In this document: positions 15,386-25,610 of the stretch, one piece after another
How positions within the stretch are numbered: the first letter of the stretch is position 1
How the letters are laid out: the number at the start of each line of letters is the position of its first letter
From: Ramlibacter ginsenosidimutans
GTDB lineage: Bacteria; Pseudomonadota; Gammaproteobacteria; Burkholderiales; Burkholderiaceae_C
Direction of reading: 5' to 3'
Assembly (NCBI RefSeq): GCF_016654015.1
Contig: NZ_JAEPWM010000014.1
Coordinates: 1 to 64,000 of the forward strand
DNA length: 64,000 nt
Made by a program: the position numbers and the translations under genes
The notes under the pieces: generated by a model
Database searches by the model: none
What the model was told of the DNA's origin: nothing
The model's input: the letters and a program-made list of their open reading frames with translations, nothing else

Positions 15386-17923
15386 TCATGCCGTGGTCAC
15401 TCCCGTGTTCTTGCCGACGATCGGATGGCTTGCGCCCGAGACCGGGATCCAGAAGGAGAACCGGCAGCCGGCGACTTCCGCACCATTGTAGATGTTCTCC
15501 GCCTGCATCCTTCCCTGGTGCGACTCCACGATCGAGCGGCACAGGTTCAGGCCGATCCCCATGCCTTCGGGCTTGGTGGAGAAGAACGCTTCGTAGAGCC
15601 GGTCCATCACTTCGGGCGCGAGACCCTGTCCCGAGTCCGTCACGGCGAACTCCACCACGGGCTGCCCGTGCTCCTGCTTCGGCACCACGCGCAGTTCCAC
15701 GCTGCGCCGGCCCGGTGAGCGGCCCGCGTGTTCGACCGCCTCCGCCGCGTTGCGCAGCAGGTTGACCAGCACCTGCTCGATCAGGATCGGGTCCACCATG
15801 AGCTGCGGCAGCCGCGCGGCGACGTAGTGCGAGAGCCGCACGTTGCGCCGGCGCAGCTCGATCTCGCCGAGCTCCAGCGCCTCGCTCACGATCAGGCTCA
15901 CGTCCGAGGGGGCGCGGTTCGGCTCGCTGCGCTTCACGAAGCTGCGGATGCGCTGGATGATCTGGCCGGCGCGCTGCGCCTGCCGCGCGGTCTTGTCCAG
16001 CGCCGCCAGCATGTCCTCCTCCGTGATCTGCTTGCTCTTGATGCGCGAGACCAGGCCATGGCAGTAGTTGTTGATGGCCGTGAGCGGCTGGTTCAGTTCG
16101 TGCGCGACGCTCGAGGCCATCTCGCCCATCGTGATCAGCCGGCTCGCGGACTGCGCGCGCTCCGCCTGGGCCGCCGCCTGTTCCTCCGCCACGCGCCGCG
16201 ACGTGATGTCCGTGGCAATCACCATCTGCGCCAGCCGCCCGTCCACCCAGTTCAGGTAGCGCGAGCGCACCTCCAGCCATTTATCGAGCTCTGGGACGTA
16301 GATCTCCGCGTTCTCCGAAGTCGCCGAGGTGAGCGAGTTGGTGGGCAGGCCCACGAAGACATCGACATCGTCGAGCGGTTCGTTGGACGGGCTCGGTGTG
16401 TCGGACATGCCCGCTTGCGCGACCATCTGCAGGTGGCCCGCCGCACGCCCGCCGTACCACAGCCGGTACAGCTTGTTGGCGAACAGCAGTTCCTCGCTGC
16501 CCAGGGGCGCGACCGAGACGGACGCATCGAGTGCCTCGAGCACGGTGGTGAAGCGTTCATGCGAGGCCTGCAGCTGCTCGCGGATGCGCGTCGGCTCGGT
16601 GATGTCCGTCATCGACGTCATCCAGCCGGTCTGGTGTCCGCGCGCATCCACCAGCGGCGACACGTACAGGCGCGCGTCGAACAGGCTGCCGTCCTTGCGC
16701 TTGACGCGCACCTGGAAGCCGCCCTGGATCGTGCGGCCATTGAGTTCGTCGTCCAGGCGCGCCGCCAGCAGTTCGCGGTCCTCGTCGGGCCAGTAGGGGA
16801 AGGGCGGCGTGCGGCCCACGAGCTCCGCTTCGCTCCAGCCTGTCATCTGGCAGAAGGCGGCGTTCACGTAGGTGATGCGCCCGTGCATGTCCAGCGCGCG
16901 CATGCCCGTGAGCATCGAGTTCTCCATCGCGCGGCGGAAATTGGTTTCGGCCATGAGCGCCTGCTGCACCTTCATGCGCCGGCGCGTGTGGCGCCAGTTC
17001 GCGATCAGCATCCACGCGGTCATCGCCGAGAGCGCGCCGACCAGCCAGAACAGGCCGCTGCCGATCACGCCGAGGCCGGTGCGATAGGCCTGCGCACGCA
17101 CGACGAGACCGTTGCCCACGGGCGAGACCGGCACCTCGTACTCGTTGGGCTGCGCAGCCCAGGGCACGAACTGCGTCGCGGGATTGCGCGGAGGCACCGA
17201 GGTGCCCGCGAGCACCCGGCCCTTGCCATCGAGCAGGGCGACCGCGTACTTGGCCGAAATCTCCGCCGGGATGCCGTAGCGCAAGAGCCCGTCGATGGAG
17301 TATTCGCCGAGGATCACGCCGTCGAACTTGCCCTGGTCGGCGAGCGGCACGTGCAGCTGCAGCAGGCCCGAGCTGTCCGGCCCCGCGACGGGCTGCGAGT
17401 ACACCGGCTGCTGCAGGTCGCGCGCGAGGCTGTACATCGCCTCGGTCTCCCCGGGCCGCAAGGTGTCGCCGCGCGTGCGCACCTGCGACGCGCTCAGGCT
17501 CGGGGCCGCGTACGACGCCAGCACGCGGCGATGCCCGTCGATCCACGTGAGCATCAGCAGCTCCGGGTACTGCGCGATCATCGACTCCGCGCGTCCCACG
17601 AACTCCTGCGGGTCCACCTCCTTGTTGGAGATGTCCCGGGCCATGCGCATCAACTGCTCCTGCCGCTCGAGCAGGCGCAGGCGCATGCGCTGCTGTCCGT
17701 ACTCCACGTCGCGCTTGACCGCTTCCTGTTCGCGGTCCATTTCCTCCAGCCGCAGGTACGAGAAGGCGGACACGATCGCGGCCAGGAACAGCAAGACGGC
17801 CGCGAGCGGTGCGAGCATCGCGTAGCGGTCCTGGCGGGTGGGCGTCTGGCGGCGCCACCAGTGGCGCCACCAGTTCGGGATGGGACCTTCGGAAGGCAGT
17901 TCCGAAGCGGGAGAGTCATGCAT
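15386..17923 (-). CDS. membrane PAS-domain sensor histidine kinase (FixL/DctB-like architecture)
   Basis: 845-aa membrane kinase. Order: Trp/Arg-rich cytosolic N-terminus; TM1 about residues 35-57; a periplasmic sensor region of about 250 residues; TM2 (GLFWLVGALSAMTAWML); a PAS domain (ITYVNAAFCQMTGWSEAEL...); a second, degenerate PAS; HisKA with the phospho-His near 606 (SSVAHELNQPLTAINNYC); and HATPase with N box (LLRNAAEAV), G1 (DSGQGL) and G2 (GMGIGLNLCRSI). No heme-binding FixL residues are evident. The start at 17923 (MHDSPASEL) is chosen because the longer frame, to 17974, would run through a promoter-like dyad. It is divergent from aceE, with its cognate regulator downstream. Confidence 0.9.
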   Translation of the reverse strand: MHDSPASELPSEGPIPNWWRHWWRRQTPTRQDRYAMLAPLAAVLLFLAAIVSAFSYLRLEEMDREQEAVKRDVEYGQQRMRLRLLERQEQLMRMARDISNKEVDPQEFVGRAESMIAQYPELLMLTWIDGHRRVLASYAAPSLSASQVRTRGDTLRPGETEAMYSLARDLQQPVYSQPVAGPDSSGLLQLHVPLADQGKFDGVILGEYSIDGLLRYGIPAEISAKYAVALLDGKGRVLAGTSVPPRNPATQFVPWAAQPNEYEVPVSPVGNGLVVRAQAYRTGLGVIGSGLFWLVGALSAMTAWMLIANWRHTRRRMKVQQALMAETNFRRAMENSMLTGMRALDMHGRITYVNAAFCQMTGWSEAELVGRTPPFPYWPDEDRELLAARLDDELNGRTIQGGFQVRVKRKDGSLFDARLYVSPLVDARGHQTGWMTSMTDITEPTRIREQLQASHERFTTVLEALDASVSVAPLGSEELLFANKLYRLWYGGRAAGHLQMVAQAGMSDTPSPSNEPLDDVDVFVGLPTNSLTSATSENAEIYVPELDKWLEVRSRYLNWVDGRLAQMVIATDITSRRVAEEQAAAQAERAQSASRLITMGEMASSVAHELNQPLTAINNYCHGLVSRIKSKQITEEDMLAALDKTARQAQRAGQIIQRIRSFVKRSEPNRAPSDVSLIVSEALELGEIELRRRNVRLSHYVAARLPQLMVDPILIEQVLVNLLRNAAEAVEHAGRSPGRRSVELRVVPKQEHGQPVVEFAVTDSGQGLAPEVMDRLYEAFFSTKPEGMGIGLNLCRSIVESHQGRMQAENIYNGAEVAGCRFSFWIPVSGASHPIVGKNTGVTTA

Positions 17924-17948
17924 GAGTGGCCATAGTTTAGGGGCGCGC

Positions 17949-17965
17949 CCCTGGTGAGACCAGGG
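17949..17965. promoter_or_regulatory. dyad CCCTGGT-GAG-ACCAGGG in kinase/aceE divergent region
   Basis: A perfect 7-bp inverted repeat with a 3-nt spacer. Its core TGGT-N3-ACCA matches the operator pattern of FadR/PdhR-type GntR-family regulators; E. coli PdhR recognises TTGGT-N3-ACCAA upstream of its pyruvate dehydrogenase operon. It lies 138 nt upstream of the aceE start. The binding protein is inferred, and no gntR-type gene is in the window. Confidence 0.45.
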
Positions 17966-18003
17966 CGCGAGCACAAGGTGCCCCTGAGTGAAACCGCATT
18001 ATG

Positions 18004-18022
18004 AAATGGTCAAGCACCATTT
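18004..18022. promoter_or_regulatory. dyad AAATGGT-CAAGC-ACCATTT upstream of aceE
   Basis: A perfect 7-bp inverted repeat with a 5-nt spacer, in an AT-richer patch. It touches a possible -35 element, TTGAAA (18021-18026), followed after 17 nt by a weak -10, GACACT (18044-18049). This is a good operator candidate for the adjacent FixJ-like regulator or another factor. The promoter assignment itself is weak. Confidence 0.45.
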
Positions 18023-18102
18023 GAAATGAGCTACCGTTTGTGCGACACTCGCCCGGGCACGGCCCGCCCGTACTAAATTCACGAACGCCCCAAGGAGACA
18101 TC

Positions 18103-20808
<2,706 letters not shown>

Positions 20809-20827
20809 CGGCTCCCCAAAACGAGAA

Positions 20828-20843
20828 GGCCCGCGTTCGGGCC
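20828..20843 (+). other. intercistronic hairpin between aceE and aceF
   Basis: GGCCCG-CGTT-CGGGCC forms a perfect 6-bp stem with 4-nt loop in the 51-nt aceE-aceF gap, ending just before the aceF ribosome-binding site. There is no U-tract, so it is more likely an mRNA processing or stability element than a terminator. Confidence 0.5.
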
Positions 20844-20859
20844 ACGGAGAACAAGAAAC

Positions 20860-22533
20860 ATGGCTCTGGTCGAAGTGAAGGTTCCCGACATCGGGGACTT
20901 CAAGGAAGTGGCCGTCATCGAACTGCTGGTGAAGCCCGGCGACACCATCCAGGCGGAGCAGTCGCTCGTCACCGTCGAATCGGACAAGGCATCGATGGAG
21001 ATTCCTTCTTCCACCGCAGGGGTGGTGAAGGAGCTCAAGGTGAAGCTCGGCGACAAGGTGGCCGAAGGCTCGGTGATCGCGCTGGTGGAAGCGGCGGGCG
21101 CAGCTTCCGCTCCCGCTCCGGCGCAGGGCAAGGGGGCGGCGGCGAGAGCCGCTCCTGCGGCCGCTGTCGCCTCGGCGCCCGCACCCCAACCCTCCACGGG
21201 AGGGGGCGCGAGCCGGTCGATCGACGTGCGCGTTCCCGACATCGGCGACTTCAAGGACGTTGCCGTGATCGAGGTCCTGGTGAAGCCCGGTGACGCGATC
21301 AAGCAGGAGCAGTCCTTGATCACCGTCGAGTCCGACAAGGCCTCGATGGAGATTCCCTCGTCCGCGGCCGGCACGCTGAAGGAGCTCAAGGTCAAGGTGG
21401 GCGACAAGGTCAACATCGGTGACCTGATTGCGGTGGTCGAAGGGCAGGGTGCCGCGGCCGCTGCGAGCCCCTCGCCGCAGAAGGAAGAGCAAGCCGCAGC
21501 ACCGGCCCAGGCTGCCACTCCCGCCCAGGCTGCTACGCCGTCCGCGGACCGCGCGCCGCCGACCGCGGCGCTGCCTCCGCACGAACCCACCACGCCCACC
21601 GGCAGCCTGCCGCATGCCTCGCCCTCCGTGCGCAAGTTCGCGCGCGAGCTCGGCGTTCCGCTGGAGGAAGTGAAGGGCACGGGGCCCAAGGGCCGCATCA
21701 CGCAGGAAGACGTCCAGGCGTTCACCAAGCAGGTGATGGCTGGCGACACCCGCACGAAGGCGGCGGCCGCGAAGGCGCCGGCGGCGGGCGGCGGCGAGGC
21801 CCTGGGCCTGCTGCCCTGGCCCAAGGTCGACTTCGCGAAGTTCGGCCCCATCGAGCGCAAGGAGCGCGCGCGCATCCGCAAGATCAGCGCGGCCAACCTG
21901 CATCGCAACTGGGTGATGATTCCGCACGTCACGAACCACGACGACGCGGACATCACCGAACTCGAGGCCTTCCGCGTCGCGACCAACAAGGAAAACGAGA
22001 AGTCCGGCATCAAGGTGACCATGCTCGGCTTCCTCATCAAGGCCTGCGTCGCGGCGCTGAAGAAATTCCCCGAGTTCAACAGCTCGCTCGACGGCGACGA
22101 CCTGGTCTACAAGAACTACTGGCACATCGGCTTCGCGGCGGACACGCCCAACGGCCTCGTCGTGCCGGTGATCAAGGACGCGGACAAGAAAGGCGTGCTG
22201 CAGATCAGCCAGGAAATGGCCGAGCTCGCCAAGAAGGCGCGCGACGGCAAGCTCGGCCCTGCCGACATGTCGGGCGCCACTTTCACAATTTCGTCACTCG
22301 GCGGTATCGGCGGCCGTTACTTCACGCCGATCATCAACGCGCCGGAAGTCGCTATCCTTGGCGTTTGCCGCAGCCAGACCGAGCCGGTCTGGGACGGCAA
22401 GCAGTTCCAGCCGAGGCTGATGCTGCCGCTGTCGCTGTCGTGGGATCACCGGGTGATCGACGGCGCAGCCGCCGCGCGCTTCAACGCTTACCTGGGGCAG
22501 ATCCTGGCGGACTTCCGCCGCGTGCTTCTCTAA
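20860..22533 (+). CDS. aceF: pyruvate dehydrogenase E2, dihydrolipoyllysine acetyltransferase
   Basis: 557-aa core of the pyruvate dehydrogenase complex. Two lipoyl domains come first (about residues 2-77 and 118-195; lipoylated lysines K43 and K159 in VESDKASMEIPS). A peripheral-subunit-binding domain follows (about 255-290, SVRKFARELGVPLEEVKGTG), then the acetyltransferase domain with catalytic His530 in SWDHRVIDG. Linkers are Ala/Pro-rich. Part of the first linker (APQPSTGGG) is encoded by a short GC hairpin repeat. It follows aceE by 51 nt; the next gene starts 14 nt after its stop. Confidence 0.97.
   Translation: MALVEVKVPDIGDFKEVAVIELLVKPGDTIQAEQSLVTVESDKASMEIPSSTAGVVKELKVKLGDKVAEGSVIALVEAAGAASAPAPAQGKGAAARAAPAAAVASAPAPQPSTGGGASRSIDVRVPDIGDFKDVAVIEVLVKPGDAIKQEQSLITVESDKASMEIPSSAAGTLKELKVKVGDKVNIGDLIAVVEGQGAAAAASPSPQKEEQAAAPAQAATPAQAATPSADRAPPTAALPPHEPTTPTGSLPHASPSVRKFARELGVPLEEVKGTGPKGRITQEDVQAFTKQVMAGDTRTKAAAAKAPAAGGGEALGLLPWPKVDFAKFGPIERKERARIRKISAANLHRNWVMIPHVTNHDDADITELEAFRVATNKENEKSGIKVTMLGFLIKACVAALKKFPEFNSSLDGDDLVYKNYWHIGFAADTPNGLVVPVIKDADKKGVLQISQEMAELAKKARDGKLGPADMSGATFTISSLGGIGGRYFTPIINAPEVAILGVCRSQTEPVWDGKQFQPRLMLPLSLSWDHRVIDGAAAARFNAYLGQILADFRRVLL
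21181..21206. repeat. CCAACCCTCC hairpin repeat inside the aceF linker
   Basis: CCCCAACCCTCC-AC-GGGAGGGG resembles a widespread GC-rich palindromic element of proteobacterial genomes. It is translated in frame as APQPSTGGG in the flexible linker between the two lipoyl domains. A longer copy occupies the equivalent linker of lpdA. Confidence 0.55.
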
Positions 22534-22547
22534 CAAAAACAAGTTCG

Positions 22548-23138
22548 ATGACAACTGTTGTGGTGGTGAAGAAAGCCGGGCAGATCGCGATTGCGGCCGA
22601 CACCCTGGTGACCTTCGGTGACACCCGCCTCGCGCACCGTTACGAGGACAACACCAAGATCTTCAAGGTCGACACCGACGAGGGCCCGAGCTACATCGGC
22701 ATGGCCGGCACGGTGGCCCACTTCCCGGTGCTGCGCAAGGCCATGGGCTCCATGCCCCGGGAGATCCTGAAGCTCTCGGGCAAGGACGAGGTCTTCGACA
22801 CCTTCACGAAGCTGCATCCTTACCTGAAGGACAACTTCTTCCTCCAGACGAAGGAAGAGGACAGCGATCCGTACGAGTCCAGCCAGTTCAGCGTGGTGAT
22901 CGCCAACGCGAGCGGCATCTTCGGGCTCTACAGCTACCGCGAAGTCTTCGAGTTCAAGGAGTTCTGGGGCATCGGCTCCGGGCGCAGCTTCGCGCTGGGT
23001 GCGATGCACGCGGCCTACGGCCGCGCGAAGACCGCGAAGGAAGTCGCGGAGGCCGGCATCGCCGCGGGTTGCGAGTTCGACCGCAACTCCGAACTGCCGT
23101 GCGACATCTTCACCCTGAAGCAAAAAGAGCCCAAATGA
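22548..23138 (+). CDS. betaproteobacterial proteasome homologue (BPH), HslV-like Ntn-hydrolase
   Basis: 196-aa Ntn-hydrolase of the proteasome beta-subunit/HslV superfamily. After Met removal the N-terminus is TTVVVVKKAG, placing a Thr nucleophile at position 1 as in HslV; Asp17 (AIAADTLVTFGDT) and Lys36 (NTKIF) align with HslV Asp17 and Lys33. GSGRSFALGAMHAAY matches the conserved GSG...A.GA region. No propeptide is present. No HslU-like ATPase is adjacent. The sequence best fits the small family described as the betaproteobacterial proteasome homologue, related to HslV and Anbu. It lies inside the pyruvate dehydrogenase operon, 14 nt after aceF and 85 nt before lpdA. Substrates are unknown; any link to the complex is inferred from position. 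Confidence 0.82.
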   Translation: MTTVVVVKKAGQIAIAADTLVTFGDTRLAHRYEDNTKIFKVDTDEGPSYIGMAGTVAHFPVLRKAMGSMPREILKLSGKDEVFDTFTKLHPYLKDNFFLQTKEEDSDPYESSQFSVVIANASGIFGLYSYREVFEFKEFWGIGSGRSFALGAMHAAYGRAKTAKEVAEAGIAAGCEFDRNSELPCDIFTLKQKEPK

Positions 23139-23144
23139 ATTTGT

Positions 23145-23210
23145 GGCCCCTCGCGGCGCGGGATGCGCCGCTGGCCCCGGAGGGGGCCTGCCGTCCCTGT
23201 GGGGCGGCCC
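23145..23210. repeat. GC-rich REP-like element between proteasome homologue and lpdA
   Basis: Two stacked hairpins: GCGGCGC (23153-23159) with GCGCCGC (23165-23171), then GGCCCC-GGAG-GGGGCC (23173-23188). It belongs by look to the same GC-rich family (family B) as the elements inside rlmN (48327-48388) and between hflK and hflC (59979-60056). It ends about 14 nt before the lpdA start. Confidence 0.6.
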
Positions 23211-23223
23211 TGCAGGAGCAGCA

Positions 23224-25044
23224 ATGGCACTGACGGAAGTGAAGGTTCCCGACATCGGGGACTTCAAGGAAGTGGCCGTGATCGAGGTGCTGGTGAAGCC
23301 CGGCGACACGATCAAGGCGGAGCAGTCGCTCATCACGGTGGAGAGCGACAAGGCCTCGATGGAGATTCCTTCCTCGCACGCGGGCGTGCTGAAGGAATTG
23401 AAGGTGAAGGTCGGCGACAAGGTGGCCGAAGGCACGGTGATCGCGCTGGTCGAGGCGGCTGCCGCTGCGGCTGCGTCCCCTGCCGCGAAGGGCGGGGCGG
23501 CGGCGCAAGCCGCTCCTGCAGGCAGTACGGCCGCGGCGCCCCCACCCCAACCCTCCCCCAGCGGGGGAGGGAGCAAGAGTCCCCAGGCCGCCGGCTCCTA
23601 CTCCGGCGGCGTGGATCTCGAATGCGAGATGCTGGTGTTGGGCGCCGGCCCCGGCGGCTATTCCGCCGCGTTCCGCGCGGCCGACCTCGGCATGAAGACC
23701 GTGCTCGTCGAGCGCTACGCCACCCTGGGTGGCGTGTGCCTCAACGTCGGTTGCATCCCGTCCAAGGCGCTGCTGCACGTGGCCGCGGTGATGGACGAAG
23801 TGAGCCACTTCGACGCGCTCGGCATTTCCTTCGGCAAACCGACGGTCGATCGCGCGAAGCTCAAGGCGCACAAGGACAAGGTGGTCGGCAAGCTGACCGG
23901 CGGCCTCGCCGCCATGGCCAAGATGCGCAAGGTCACCACCGTGCGCGGCATCGGCACTTTCCTGGATGCCCATCACGTGGAGGTGCAGGAGACCACGGGC
24001 ACCGGCGCCGAAACCACCGGCAAGAAACAGGTGATCCGCTTCAAGACCGCGGTCATCGCGGCCGGCTCGCAGGCCGTGCAGCTGCCTTTCATGCCCAAGG
24101 ATCCGCGCGTGGTGGATTCCACCGGCGCCCTGGAACTCGCGACGGCCCCGAAGCGCATGCTGATCCTCGGCGGCGGCATCATCGGCCTCGAGATGGGCAC
24201 GGTGTACTCCACGCTGGGCGCGCGCCTGGACGTGGTGGAAATGCTCGACGGCCTCATGCAGGGCGCCGACCGCGACCTGGTGCGCGTGTGGCAGAAGATG
24301 AACACGCCGCGCTTTGACAACATCATGCTCAAGACCAAGACCGTCGGCGCCGAAGCGACGAAGGACGGGATCCTGGTCCGCTTCGAGGGCGAGCAGGCGC
24401 CCAAGGAGCCGCAGGTCTATGACCTCGTGCTGCAGGCCGTGGGCCGCAGCCCGAACGGCAAGAAGATCGGCGCCGAGAAGGCGGGCGTGAACGTCACCGA
24501 CCGCGGCTTCATCCCGGTGGACATCCAGATGCGCACGAACGTGCCGCACATCTTCGCGATCGGCGACATCGTGGGGCAGCCCATGCTCGCGCACAAGGCC
24601 GTGCACGAGGCGCACGTCGCCGCCGAAGCCGCCGCGGGTGAGAAGAGCGCGTTCAACGCGCGCGTCATCCCGAGCGTCGCCTACACCGACCCCGAGGTCG
24701 CGTGGGTGGGCCTCACCGAGGACGAGGCGAAGAAGCAGGGCATCGCGATCAAGAAGGGGCACTTCCCCTGGAGCGCGTCGGGCCGTGCGATCGCCAACAC
24801 GCGCGACGAGGGTTTCACCAAGCTGCTGTTCGATGCGGAAACGCACCGCATCCTGGGCGGCGGCATCGTGGGCACGCACGCGGGCGACATGATCGGGGAG
24901 GTGGCGCTGGCCATCGAGATGGGGGCCGACGAGATCGACATCGGCAAGACCATCCACCCGCACCCCACGCTGGGCGAAAGCATCGGCATGGCCGCGGAGA
25001 TCGCGCACGGCACCTGCACGGACGTGCCGCCGCCGCGCAAGTAG
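23224..25044 (+). CDS. lpdA: dihydrolipoyl dehydrogenase with N-terminal lipoyl domain (pyruvate dehydrogenase E3)
   Basis: 606-aa flavoprotein that reoxidises dihydrolipoyl groups with NAD. Residues 2-76 form a lipoyl domain (lipoyl-Lys43 in VESDKASME), nearly identical to the first lipoyl domain of AceF. A linker to about 128 contains a translated palindromic repeat. The E3 fold follows, with FAD site VLGAGPGGYSAAF, redox disulfide C172/C177 (GVCLNVGCIPSK), a second dinucleotide site (ILGGGIIGLEMG) and the C-terminal HPHPTLGES active-site His-Glu region. Lipoyl-E3 fusions are known in betaproteobacterial and neisserial pyruvate dehydrogenases. The start at 23224 is set by alignment with AceF. 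It converges with the pilin-like gene, 3 nt away. Confidence 0.96.
   Translation: MALTEVKVPDIGDFKEVAVIEVLVKPGDTIKAEQSLITVESDKASMEIPSSHAGVLKELKVKVGDKVAEGTVIALVEAAAAAAASPAAKGGAAAQAAPAGSTAAAPPPQPSPSGGGSKSPQAAGSYSGGVDLECEMLVLGAGPGGYSAAFRAADLGMKTVLVERYATLGGVCLNVGCIPSKALLHVAAVMDEVSHFDALGISFGKPTVDRAKLKAHKDKVVGKLTGGLAAMAKMRKVTTVRGIGTFLDAHHVEVQETTGTGAETTGKKQVIRFKTAVIAAGSQAVQLPFMPKDPRVVDSTGALELATAPKRMLILGGGIIGLEMGTVYSTLGARLDVVEMLDGLMQGADRDLVRVWQKMNTPRFDNIMLKTKTVGAEATKDGILVRFEGEQAPKEPQVYDLVLQAVGRSPNGKKIGAEKAGVNVTDRGFIPVDIQMRTNVPHIFAIGDIVGQPMLAHKAVHEAHVAAEAAAGEKSAFNARVIPSVAYTDPEVAWVGLTEDEAKKQGIAIKKGHFPWSASGRAIANTRDEGFTKLLFDAETHRILGGGIVGTHAGDMIGEVALAIEMGADEIDIGKTIHPHPTLGESIGMAAEIAHGTCTDVPPPRK
23541..23571. 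repeat. CCCTCCCCC-AGC-GGGGGAGGG element in the lpdA linker
   Basis: A perfect 9-bp inverted repeat with 3-nt loop (23551-23571), preceded by CCCACCCCAA. This is the common proteobacterial CCCCAACCCTC...GAGGG palindrome. It is translated in frame as about PPPQPSPSGGG between the lipoyl and E3 domains. Confidence 0.65.
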
Positions 25045-25047
25045 CGC

Positions 25048-25554
25048 TCAGCGGCAGCGCGGGGGCAGCAGGCCGGCGGGCACGCTGGTGCGGTCCTCGC
25101 CCTGCGCCTGCATCGGGGCGGGCGGCCCTGCACGTCCGCACAGCCACACGAGCGGAACCACGCGCGCGTCCGGCACGCCGGCGGGGCGCACGGTGAGCAC
25201 CTGGCCCTGCAAGGCCTTGCTGGCCTGGTTGCCGAAGGTGATGTGGATCGCGCCGTTGCTGACCGTGACGGACCGCACCCGCTCGTTCACGATCTTCTCC
25301 GCGGCAGGCAGGTGCGCCGCGGCGTTGTCGGCGGGCAGCGGCTCGCCCAGCAACCACGCGGCCTGGATGGCCGGCTTCGCCACATCCGCCAGGGACAGCG
25401 CCTGCGCGACCTGGTCGCGCTCCATGCGTTCGATGTAGCTGGGCAGCGCGATCGTCGCCAGGATGCCGACCACGACCAGCACCATCATCAGCTCCAGCAG
25501 GGTGAAGCCCGGCTCCGCCCGCCTCGCGCGGCGGTGGGAAGCGGACGCGTTCAC
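25048..25554 (-). CDS. type IV pilin-like protein (prepilin N-terminal methylation motif)
   Basis: 168-aa prepilin-like protein. The leader ends RRARRAEPG, followed by FTLLELMMVLVVVGILATIALPSYIERM: the prepilin peptidase site (G|F), Glu at +5 and the hydrophobic assembly helix. The C-terminal half is short and unfamiliar, with one Cys, so disulfide looping is unlikely. The start is uncertain: the GTG at 25554 gives a plausible 22-residue leader but has no clear ribosome-binding site, and a GTG at 25587 is possible. A minor pilin or pseudopilin role is likely; no other pilus genes adjoin it. The NlpC/P60 gene is immediately upstream on the same strand. Confidence 0.78.
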   Translation of the reverse strand: MNASASHRRARRAEPGFTLLELMMVLVVVGILATIALPSYIERMERDQVAQALSLADVAKPAIQAAWLLGEPLPADNAAAHLPAAEKIVNERVRSVTVSNGAIHITFGNQASKALQGQVLTVRPAGVPDARVVPLVWLCGRAGPPAPMQAQGEDRTSVPAGLLPPRCR

Positions 25555-25610
25555 GGGGGTGGACTGCAGCCGTGCCGGATTGCGCACGCGCAGTGCGCCT
25601 GCAGCGGTGC

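Noticed and set aside
23110..25008. A 632-codon open frame antisense to lpdA
   Set aside because: Shadow frame; LpdA on the other strand has all E3 motifs.
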